The translations under genes and the position numbers were made by a program. From Sphingobium sp. 15-1 (GTDB lineage Bacteria > Pseudomonadota > Alphaproteobacteria > Sphingomonadales > Sphingomonadaceae): a stretch of 64,000 nucleotides of DNA. Below, piece by piece: positions 56,851 to 64,000 of this stretch. The DNA is taken from assembly GCF_013375535.1 (NCBI RefSeq), contig NZ_JABXJG010000001.1:1860001-1924000 (forward strand). Reading direction: 5' to 3'. The first letter of the stretch is position 1; each line of letters starts with the position of its first letter. Below the pieces are notes generated by a model, which saw only the letters and a program-made list of their open reading frames with translations, ran no database searches and had not been told where the DNA came from.

Positions 56851-58373
56851 TGCTGCGCACCGATGCCGATCATCTGCCCGTGCCGATCCGGGCGGAGCTT
56901 CTTCGCATCGCAACGATCCTGTTCGAGGCATTCGAGGAAACAGCCAAGGGCAGGCTGTCGCAGCAGTATCGGGCGGGCCAGATTCTGACCCTGATCCTGC
57001 ATGGCTCCCATGCCGAGAGGGATTGGGAACAGGTCGCGCCGGGAGAAGCGTTCCGCCTGCTGGCGATCGTCAATTATCCCCGCCTCGCCCGCAGTGAAGG
57101 CGACTGGCGGCTGGTGCAGGACCGGTTGCGCCGCGCATGGGAGTTTGGCGAGATCACCCGCCCGGTGCGACTAACCGTCGAAAGTCTGGAGCGGATCAAC
57201 AGCGCTCTTGTCGAGGGCGTTCCGCATTTCGTCACCATCGCGGAGCAAGGAATAGCCCTCTACCAGATGGATGGCCTGCGCCTGCAAGCGCCGCGTCATC
57301 TCCCTGTGCGCGACCGGGCCATACGCGGCGTCGCGGAGTATCGGCGTTGGCACAGGAACGGATGCGATTTTCTGGCGGGCGCGATCTTCTACCGGGATCA
57401 GGGCAACACGCCGATGGCGGCGCTGCTGCTGCATCAGGCGTGCGAACATTTCTATCAATGCGTGCTGTGGTCGATCACCCTCCACGGCCCGCGCACCCAC
57501 GCGCTGGACGAATTGCGCGAAGCCGCCGAAGCGCTCGACGCGCGCCTGTGTTCAGCGTGGCCGCGAGTCAGCCGGTTCGAGCGCCGCGCCTTCGGTTGCA
57601 TCCGCCGAGCCTATGTCGAGGCGCGCTATGGGCGATCCTACCGCATCTCGCCGCAGGAACTGGCATGGGCGTTCGCGCGAGCCGAAATATTGGCGGAACG
57701 GGCGGAGTGCGTCTGCGCCGATCATCAAGCCTCGCTTGTCGCAGGGCCGCCAGCGCCGATGCTCCCGCCACCCAAAGAACGAATCATGATTGCCACGCTT
57801 CCCCAGCCCATCCACCGCGCCAATATGCTGCAACGGACATGGCGGGTTGCGCGCCGCGCGCGCCCTTTGCGGGTCCGATGGAATCGGCTCATTCCCGTTC
57901 ACCGTTTCTGGCGTTCGGACAGGTTCATGCGATGGGTTGACCGTATCCCCTTGGCTATGATCGGCCTGTGTTTCTTTATGGCTGGCGCGGAGGCCCTATG
58001 GCAGGTGAGGTCCGTCTATCCAGCGCAGGCAGCCCGTTCCAAACCCGCCGACCCGTCCGCCGTGTTGGACTTCAATGTGCGCGCAGATACGGTGCTGGGC
58101 GCAGTCATGGTCGTTGCAGAGCGGGCGGGCTACCGCGTCAAAGCCAACGAGGACATTTGGGCGGTACGTTGGACCGGAGCCTATCGCGCCAAGGCAACGA
58201 CCTTCGACGCGCTGGCGGACATTCTCTATGGTTCCGGCCTTTGCCCTGCCATCAGGGACGAAACCATTGCCGTGCGCTATTGCGACAAGAGCCGTCCACC
58301 GATTGTCGCGACAGTCGCTTGCGTTTCGGGCGCACAAGAACGTTTGAAGAAAAGCGCGCGAACGAATCGGTAG
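56847..58373 (+). CDS. Degenerate MNT - HEPN - membrane - STN fusion protein
   Basis: 508 residues. Residues 30-150 resemble the nucleotidyltransferase domain of MNT-HEPN proteins (LILHGSHAERDWEQ), but the catalytic SDxDL is replaced by AFRLLAIV. Residues 160-300 are a HEPN domain (AALLLHQACEHFYQCVLWSITLHGPRTHALDELRE). A basic linker and one membrane helix (IPLAMIGLCFFMAGAEALW) follow, then a STN-like domain (LDFNVRADTVLGAVMVVAERAG, and GSGLCPAIRDETIAVRY). STN domains are normally on secretins and TonB receptors. The pairing is unusual. Confidence 0.75.
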   Translation: MMLRTDADHLPVPIRAELLRIATILFEAFEETAKGRLSQQYRAGQILTLILHGSHAERDWEQVAPGEAFRLLAIVNYPRLARSEGDWRLVQDRLRRAWEFGEITRPVRLTVESLERINSALVEGVPHFVTIAEQGIALYQMDGLRLQAPRHLPVRDRAIRGVAEYRRWHRNGCDFLAGAIFYRDQGNTPMAALLLHQACEHFYQCVLWSITLHGPRTHALDELREAAEALDARLCSAWPRVSRFERRAFGCIRRAYVEARYGRSYRISPQELAWAFARAEILAERAECVCADHQASLVAGPPAPMLPPPKERIMIATLPQPIHRANMLQRTWRVARRARPLRVRWNRLIPVHRFWRSDRFMRWVDRIPLAMIGLCFFMAGAEALWQVRSVYPAQAARSKPADPSAVLDFNVRADTVLGAVMVVAERAGYRVKANEDIWAVRWTGAYRAKATTFDALADILYGSGLCPAIRDETIAVRYCDKSRPPIVATVACVSGAQERLKKSARTNR

Positions 58374-58420
58374 GCTGACAAAATCAGTCGGGATTGCAGT
58401 GTTTCAGGCGCTCATTCCGC

Positions 58421-58500
58421 GAAACTGACTTTTCCAATTCAAAGTTGAGAAAAATTTGCCTCCATTCACTCAAACTGACTTTTTCAATCGAAAATTGAGC
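58421..58500. repeat. Two 30-base direct repeats, 50 bases apart
   Basis: GAAACTGACTTTTCCAATTC (58421) and CAAACTGACTTTTTCAATCG (58471) begin two copies that also share a following TTGAG. Each half has short inverted symmetry. They may be protein-binding iterons. Confidence 0.55.
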
Positions 58501-58836
58501 TCTTCAATCCTTTACTCGGAAATGCCAACACAGCTTCCCGGTCGTCCACTCAACTTCCAGCTTATGGGTTGGGTTAGCTGTCACCTTGCTTCCCACATCA
58601 CCGGCGCTCAAGCCGCTGCAAGGTGCAGCCTGCTGATCCAAACCCAGCGCAAGTAGGAAGCGGTGAATGACGGGCCGATTCGCCGCACTTGTTGCGGTGA
58701 ATAACCTCGACAAGACCGGGCGGTTGCCACTTGTCCGATATACGGAACGCACGCGCGGAAGCCGACATTTTCGGCTTGGTAGGCAGGCTTGCCATCCCTG
58801 ACGTTGAATAGGAGCGGCTGCGCCACCCCGCCTTGA

Positions 58837-58860
58837 GCGCCGCAGCGGCGCGGCCTTTTT
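58837..58860 (+). terminator. Rho-independent terminator
   Basis: GCGCCGC (58837-58843) and GCGGCGC (58845-58851) around one base, then GGCC and five T residues. It is placed to end the MNT-HEPN transcript or to insulate ardC. Confidence 0.7.
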
Positions 58861-59002
58861 CCGTTTCGAAGAAGAAAGAGGCGCTGCCTCTCTCTCCCTG
58901 CAAGGCCATGCTTTGGTGGCCGTGGCTCGCTGCGCTGCGCCCGCACCACCCACCGGCACCAGACCTTGCCCCCTCTCTCTCCGCCCCTCGCCGGGTCGGC
59001 AG

Positions 59003-59023
59003 GGGTCATGCGCGGCATGACCC
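59003..59023. promoter_or_regulatory. Palindrome upstream of ardC
   Basis: Nine-base arms GGGTCATGC and GCATGACCC with a three-base loop lie 30 bases before the ardC start. Likely an operator for control of the antirestriction gene. Confidence 0.55.
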
Positions 59024-59052
59024 GCTGCGCGGATTGGATGGGAGTGAAGATC

Positions 59053-59793
59053 ATGACCAAGCAAGACCCCCACAGCCGCATCACCGACCGCATATTGGCC
59101 GAGTTGGAACAAGGCACCCGCCCGTGGCTCAAACCGTGGAGCGGGGGAGACATGGCCGCATCGGGGCAGACCCGACCATTGCGCGCCACCGGCCAGCCCT
59201 ATCGTGGGATCAATGTTCTGTTGTTGTGGATCGAGGCACAGGCATCCGGCTTTGTCAGCCCGTCATGGATGACCTACAAGCAGGCGCAAGCCTTGGGCGC
59301 GCAGGTGCGCAAGGGCGAGCGCGGCGCAACCGTAGTCTATTACGGCGACAGCAGCAGGACCGTGCATGACGAGGCGAGCGGCGAGGAAAGGGAATGGGCG
59401 TTCCGTTTTCTGAAAAGCTACACCGTGTTCAACGTGGCGCAGATCGACGGATTGCCTGAGCGATTCCGTATCGTGCCGGAACCATCGCCGGAGGTGGAGC
59501 GAATCGGATCGGCCGAGGCGTTCTTTGCCAGCATCCCGGCAACCGTGAACCATGGCGGCGATAAGGCGTATTATGTGCCGTCAGCCGACCGCATCCAACT
59601 TCCGCCCTTTGCGGCCTTTCATGATGCCCACGGTTACTACGCCACCCGAGGTCATGAAACTTGCCACTGGACTCGACACAAGAGCCGCCTTGATCGCAGC
59701 TTTGGCCGCGAGAAATGGGGCGACGAAGGGTATGCACGCGAGGAGCTTGTAGCGTTATCTGGACAGTCTGCGCCGGATGCAACCGTGCGGTAA
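59053..59793 (+). pseudogene. ardC: ArdC antirestriction protein, truncated at the C-terminus
   Basis: About 235 residues match ArdC: an N-terminal DUF1738 DNA-binding part (ITDRILAELEQGTRPWLKPWSGG, PYRGINVLLLW) and a zincin domain with HETCHW (HExxH) near residue 200. After YAREELVAL the frame diverges into SGQSAPDATVR and stops, where the normal family continues for about 100 residues. The transposon-like unit starts at this break, so its insertion removed the end. ArdC protects incoming DNA from restriction. Confidence 0.85.
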
Positions 59794-59945
59794 AATCCGC
59801 AATGTACATCGACGGCGGGCAGTTATCTGGCTGGCCGTAGCGCTGACCCAAGAGCTGGCGGAGGCCAGCCTGATGACTGCCGAGTCAACCACGCATGGGC
59901 CGGTCCACCTTCCGGGAGGGGGGGCAGGGGGAGGGTTTCACGTCG

Positions 59946-61295
59946 GTGTCTGTCATCGTCGTTTCCGAGGGGCGGGAGATCTCTGGCCTCGATGCGCATG
60001 TGCCGCGGATCCTTCGAGATGGCGCGCTCTATGACGCTGACCTCGACCGCTTCTTTCTCGACCTACCGTTGTCGGGTGTCCGTTCGCGCCATTCGCTGCG
60101 CGCCTACGCCTATGATGTTGCGGTCTGGCTCCGCTTTCTCGATGCCTGCGGCAAGACGATGTGGACCGCGGAGCGCGATGACGTGACCGCCTATCATCGT
60201 GCGCGTCGACGCGACGAAGCCGCCCAGCGGATCAGCGCTGCAAGCTGGAACAGGGCGGTCGCGAGCCTCGATCGTCTCTACCGTTGGGGTGAGCAACAGG
60301 GACTGATCGCCGAGGCGCCGTTCAGTCGGCGTGCTGTATGGCGCCCGGCGCATGGCGGCGGTCGCGGCATGATCGCGGCGCGCAACGATGCCTATGAACG
60401 TGTCGCCAGGCGATCGGATGTGCGGTTCGTCACGATGGACGACTACCGCATTTTCCGCGAGGTCGGCCTGCGCGGGCTCACCCCTGACGGCACCGAACGC
60501 CCCGGCGCTCGCGACCGTAACGGGCTGCGCAACGCACTGTTCGCCGATCTTCTCGTCACCACCGGCCTGCGCCTCGAAGAGGCGTCGGGCTTGCTCACCG
60601 CCGAGCTCGCGGCGATCGACCGCGCGGACGGCGATGCCCGACAACTTTGGCTGCCTCTCCCGCCGCCGCTCACCAAGGGCGACCGGGGACGTAGCGTTCT
60701 GCTCCCGCGTCGGCTGCTTCGCCAGATCGCCGCCTATGTCGCCGTCGAGCGAGCAGCGGGCGTGGCCAAGTTCGCCGCGCGCGATGGGGCGGCCAGCTTC
60801 GAGCGACCGATCCCTGTCCCCCGCGCCGGTCTCGACCGTATGCGCGATGTCTGCACCCCGGAGGAACGATGCCGCCTGATCCTGTGCGACGAGGATGCAA
60901 CGCCCCGCGAGCCGGCGGCGCTATGGCTGACCGAGGTCGGGCAGCCTGTCCGCCCCAACTCGTGGGAGGTGATCTTCACCCGTGCCTGCAACCGGTGCGA
61001 GGAGAACGGCTTCCCGCTGTCGATCAGCCCGCACCAGCTTCGCCACACCTTCGCAGTCCATATGCTCGCCTTGCTGATCCAGCAGCGGCTGCGCGAAGCA
61101 GCATTGCCGGCGGGACCGGTGGAGAGCTATCGGCTGATCCTCGGCGACCCGCTGCAACAGGTGCAACGCCTGCTCGGCCACGCCAGCCTCGCCACCACCT
61201 ATATCTACCTCGACCATATCGCGACCCGCGCCGATACGGTGGACGCAGCCGTTGAGGAACTGCTGGCGTTGCTGCCGGGGCCGCAAAGCGTATGA
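59946..61295 (+). CDS. Tyrosine recombinase 1 of the trio
   Basis: About 449 residues. A SAM-like N-terminal domain (LRAYAYDVAVWLRFLDACGKTMW) precedes a full catalytic set: TGLRLEEASGL (Arg), HQLRHTFAVHML, and LLGHASLATTYIYLDH (Tyr). GTG 59946 with GGGAGGG upstream is my preferred start; ATG 59895 is possible. It overlaps the next gene by four bases. Confidence 0.9.
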   Translation: MSVIVVSEGREISGLDAHVPRILRDGALYDADLDRFFLDLPLSGVRSRHSLRAYAYDVAVWLRFLDACGKTMWTAERDDVTAYHRARRRDEAAQRISAASWNRAVASLDRLYRWGEQQGLIAEAPFSRRAVWRPAHGGGRGMIAARNDAYERVARRSDVRFVTMDDYRIFREVGLRGLTPDGTERPGARDRNGLRNALFADLLVTTGLRLEEASGLLTAELAAIDRADGDARQLWLPLPPPLTKGDRGRSVLLPRRLLRQIAAYVAVERAAGVAKFAARDGAASFERPIPVPRAGLDRMRDVCTPEERCRLILCDEDATPREPAALWLTEVGQPVRPNSWEVIFTRACNRCEENGFPLSISPHQLRHTFAVHMLALLIQQRLREAALPAGPVESYRLILGDPLQQVQRLLGHASLATTYIYLDHIATRADTVDAAVEELLALLPGPQSV

Positions 61296-63079
61296 GCGGT
61301 CATCCCCGTAAGGGCCGGCCTGTCGCCTTCGCGCCGATCACGCCGGAGCCGCAGAAGCCCGATCCGGTGCTCGGCCTCAAGTTCACCATCGAGGCCCGGC
61401 ATGGCGGAACGGTCCAGGTTGATATGGCCGCACTCGATCCTCGCCCGCTCGCTATCGCCTTCGCCGGCGCGCTGCGTCGATCAGCAGCGCTCGGCGGCCC
61501 CATCGGTGCGGCCAGCGTCATCAAGCAGTATGTGCAGGTCTATCGTCACTTCTTCGCCTGGCTTGGCGATGGTGCGCCCGAGGTGACCGGCGTCAGCGAT
61601 CTGCGCGCAGTCCATATCGATGGGTTCGCCTCCGCGCTCGAACAGCGCGGGATGGGCGCGATCCACCGGCACATATCGGTCGGCAAGATCGTCAACACAT
61701 TGCGCGCGATCGAGGCAGACCGGCCCGATCGGATCGCGCCCGACCTGCATGAGAGGGTGCGCTACACGCTGGCCACATCGGCGGGCCGCTCGACCCCGCG
61801 CGATGCTTATAGCCCCTTCGTCGCCCGCGCGTTGCGCGACGCCGCGAGGACCGATGTCGAGGCGATGTTCCGCCGTCTCGGCGCCGACGACCGCACCGAT
61901 GAGGGCGATCCGGTCATCGCCAGGGCGCGCGCCGATGCCGAAGCGATCATCGCGCGGCAGGGCTTTATCGTTGCAGACCATCCGGCGCTGAAGAGCCTCT
62001 ATTTCATGCGCATGCGGCGCGGTCTGCCGATCAGCACGCTGGTCGATGACCTCCATGGCCGGCACCATCTGCTCGCGAGCGACCTGCCGGCACTGCTCGT
62101 GCTGCTCACGCTCGATACCGGCCTCGAGCCCGAGTGCCTGAAGGCGCTGACCATAGATTGTCTCACCAACCCGCATGCCGGCACGGTGGAGCTGCGCTAT
62201 CTCAAGCGCCGCGCCCGCGGCGCCGAGCACAAGAGCATGCGCATCCGCGACGGCGGGGGCGGCACGCCTGGCGGTCTTATTCGTCGCCTGATCGAGGTCA
62301 CGGCGACTACCCGCAAGCATCTGAACGACGATCGTCTTTGGGCTTATCACAACGCTGGCGCCCTGCGGGCAGGTATCCGCCACCCGACGGAACGGATCGA
62401 TGCCTGGGTAGCTCAGCACGATATTGTCGATGACGACGGCAAGCCCCTCCACCTGCTGCTCTCCCGGCTCCGCAAGACCCACAAGGCGCTATGGTACATC
62501 AAGACCGAGGGGCATATGACCCGCTTCGCGGTCGGCCACTCGCGCGAGGTGGCGGCGCGCCACTACGCCGATCTGCCGTCGCTCCGGCCCCTGCACGAGA
62601 TGGCCGTCGCCGATGCTTTTCGCGCAGCAGTCGCCGCCGCGATACCGACCGTGCTTCCGCCCACCGCCGAGCAGGCGCTGCGCGAAGCACCCGAACAGGC
62701 CGCGCCGTTGCTGCCGCCCGATACCGTGGGTCCGTTGCTCGACGGCGAACAGGATGTCTGGCTCGCCGCCTGCGCGGGCTTCCACAACAGTCCCTTCGCC
62801 GAGGCCGGATCACCCTGCGCGCAGCCCTTCTGGGGTTGCCTTGATTGTTCCAACGCCGTCATCACCGTGCGCAAGCTCCCCGCGATCCTCGCCTTCCTCG
62901 CATTCGTCGAAGAGCAGCGGTTGAGTCTGTCCGCGACCGACTGGGCGGCCAAGTTCGGCCGCGTCCATGCTCGCATCACCGCCCAGGTCGTGCCGGCCTT
63001 CTCCGATGCCGTCATTGCCGATGCGCGCCGGCAGATGGAGAGCGAGCGGCTTTATCTGCCGCCGGAGGTCCGCGCATGA
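61292..63079 (+). CDS. Tyrosine recombinase-like protein 2 of the trio
   Basis: 595 residues. A SAM-like domain is followed by a catalytic-like region with TLDTGLEPECLKALTI (the family Arg is replaced by Glu), SRLRKTHKALWYI, and GHSREVAARHYADL. A Cys-containing tail (PFWGCLDCSNAVITVRK) follows. It resembles TnpB of Tn554-like elements and is probably a partner recombinase with altered active site. It overlaps gene 3 by four bases. Confidence 0.85.
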   Translation: MSGHPRKGRPVAFAPITPEPQKPDPVLGLKFTIEARHGGTVQVDMAALDPRPLAIAFAGALRRSAALGGPIGAASVIKQYVQVYRHFFAWLGDGAPEVTGVSDLRAVHIDGFASALEQRGMGAIHRHISVGKIVNTLRAIEADRPDRIAPDLHERVRYTLATSAGRSTPRDAYSPFVARALRDAARTDVEAMFRRLGADDRTDEGDPVIARARADAEAIIARQGFIVADHPALKSLYFMRMRRGLPISTLVDDLHGRHHLLASDLPALLVLLTLDTGLEPECLKALTIDCLTNPHAGTVELRYLKRRARGAEHKSMRIRDGGGGTPGGLIRRLIEVTATTRKHLNDDRLWAYHNAGALRAGIRHPTERIDAWVAQHDIVDDDGKPLHLLLSRLRKTHKALWYIKTEGHMTRFAVGHSREVAARHYADLPSLRPLHEMAVADAFRAAVAAAIPTVLPPTAEQALREAPEQAAPLLPPDTVGPLLDGEQDVWLAACAGFHNSPFAEAGSPCAQPFWGCLDCSNAVITVRKLPAILAFLAFVEEQRLSLSATDWAAKFGRVHARITAQVVPAFSDAVIADARRQMESERLYLPPEVRA

Positions 63080-64000
63080 CCATGCCCGCCCATGCCCAGG
63101 CACCGGCCTTCGACGATCGCCCCGTGCTGGCGAGCGCGCCGCTCAAGGAAGGCCATATCCGTGAGGAGCTATCACGCGTCGGCGACCCGAGCTGGGATCT
63201 CGGTCCCGCCGTCTTCCGCGAGAACGCCCGGCGCTGCCACGTCACCGTGCATTTCGACGTGCTCGAACATGCCGATGTGCAGGCGGCGATGCGCGCCTAT
63301 CTCTACGCGCGCCTCAACGTCGATCTTCCGGGCTATCGAACGAAGTTACCACCGGCGAGCATCCGCCAAGTATTCAACCGTGCCCGCCGGTTCCTCGCCT
63401 TCGCCCGTGAGCGGCTCGGACGGCTCGACGTTTGCCGTATCGATCAGGCATTGGTCGATGCCTATGCCCGTCATCTTCGTGACGATCCTGCCCGACGACC
63501 CGTCATCGTCGGCCACCTCCTCGAAGTGGTTTCCGATCTCTATTACTATCGTGACCACCTCGCTGGCGGAGGCCTTGCATTCGAGCCTTGGGCCGGACAG
63601 GCGCCCGCCCGCGTTGCGGGCTACCGCCATGTCCTGGAGAACCGCACGCCGCGCTTCCCGGAAGAGGTCATCGCCGCGCTACTCGCTTGGTCGTTGCGCT
63701 ATGTCACCATGTTCGCAGACGATATTCTGGCCGCCCGCCGCGAGCTTGCGCGGCTCGAAGCGCGCCGGGATCGCCTTGCCGCCGCCGACGCCGGCCTTCC
63801 GGACGCTGATCGCCGGCAACGTCGCCGCACCCGCCTGAAGGCCTATTTCGGTCGCCGACGCCGCGAGGGGCGCGGCGCACCGATCTGGGGCACCGCTCAT
63901 AACGGCAAGCTGCGCATCGACCCCAACACCGGCGCCGTGACCCCACCGATCAACGCCCATCTCCTGCATCTCCATGCCGGGATCGACGTGCAGGCCGAAC
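63076..64000 (+). CDS. Third recombinase-trio protein (partial, runs off the window)
   Basis: Starting ATG 63076 in an ATGA overlap with the previous gene, an uninterrupted frame reaches the right edge (308 residues). It contains a SAM-like helical region (IRQVFNRARRFLAFARERLGRLDVCRIDQALVDAYARHL) and basic helices (DRRQRRRTRLKAYFGRRRRE). No catalytic domain is seen yet. It completes the three-gene transposition module. Confidence 0.85.
   Translation, partial: MTMPAHAQAPAFDDRPVLASAPLKEGHIREELSRVGDPSWDLGPAVFRENARRCHVTVHFDVLEHADVQAAMRAYLYARLNVDLPGYRTKLPPASIRQVFNRARRFLAFARERLGRLDVCRIDQALVDAYARHLRDDPARRPVIVGHLLEVVSDLYYYRDHLAGGGLAFEPWAGQAPARVAGYRHVLENRTPRFPEEVIAALLAWSLRYVTMFADDILAARRELARLEARRDRLAAADAGLPDADRRQRRRTRLKAYFGRRRREGRGAPIWGTAHNGKLRIDPNTGAVTPPINAHLLHLHAGIDVQAE

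Larger units (their letters stand above)
58374..59052. other. 679-base gene-free stretch with repeats and hairpins
   Basis: It holds a 30-base direct repeat (58421-58450 and 58471-58500), a strong hairpin with T run (58837-58860) and an operator-like inverted repeat GGGTCATGC/GCATGACCC (59003-59023). No convincing gene is visible. Confidence 0.6.
59757..64000 (+). mobile_element. Tn554-like unit with three overlapping recombinase-type genes (right end outside window)
   Basis: The left edge is the point where ardC breaks, near 59757. It contains three coupled genes, each overlapping the next by an ATGA, in the arrangement of Tn554-type or recombinase-trio transposons. The word GTTATCTGG occurs twice near the left end (59756 and 59821). 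The right end is not seen. Confidence 0.65.

Noticed and set aside
27439..64000. CRISPR array
   Set aside because: No series of regularly spaced short repeats is visible, and no cas genes are present.

Overview
The window looks like a chromosome of an alphaproteobacterium of the Sphingomonadaceae, most like Sphingobium or Sphingomonas. The left part is GC-rich and carries a large TonB-dependent receptor, a PopZ-like DUF2497 protein, the linked set YfgM-like / BamB / Der, and a Pcm-like methyltransferase beside a TolC-family gene. The species assignment is inferred from gene content and order, not from any search.

Region 1 (1-27,450) is core chromosome. It holds metabolism and envelope genes (panB, bamB, der, valS, a TolC-family exporter channel, OsmC, a MATE pump, an S9 peptidase, a HerA-type ATPase, an Hpt protein). 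Between genes lie two families of long inverted repeats (two copies of one, five of the other). The region ends at a complete tRNA-Cys(GCA) gene with encoded CCA.

Region 2 (27,450-41,100) is a visibly AT-richer island. A tyrosine integrase lies directly against the tRNA 3' end. Behind it come a small HTH protein, a 471-residue protein with motifs resembling family A polymerases, several very small membrane proteins, and two stretches that fold into elaborate RNA-like structures. One of these, near 32,214-32,331, has the strand order of an HDV-like ribozyme. A serine recombinase follows. The right half is a graveyard of defence-type genes: an AAA ATPase cut off by an IS3 element, and a SIR2 / P-loop NTPase gene truncated by the same IS3 and split by an IS630 element. 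A second IS630 element sits just upstream of the SIR2 gene.

Region 3 (41,100-59,760) is a mobilisable module without visible mating-pair genes: a candidate oriT, a TrwA-like small protein, a VirD4/TrwB-type coupling protein and a MobF relaxase-helicase. It is followed by a complete type I restriction-modification operon on the minus strand. The operon contains a HEPN protein gene between hsdM and hsdS, and the HsdS protein carries a MNT nucleotidyltransferase domain at its N-terminus, so a HEPN/MNT pair appears wired into the restriction system. Divergent from this, behind a 39-bp perfect palindrome next to a ribbon-helix-helix gene, lies a two-gene operon ending in a protein with a degenerate MNT domain, a HEPN domain, a membrane segment and a STN-like domain. 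An ArdC antirestriction gene then loses its 3' end.

Region 4 (59,760-64,000) is the start of a transposon-like unit of three overlapping recombinase-type genes (the third runs off the window) that interrupts ardC. The right half of the window therefore reads as layered mobile DNA: an island at tRNA-Cys, mobilisation and restriction/antirestriction genes, and later insertions that broke several defence genes.
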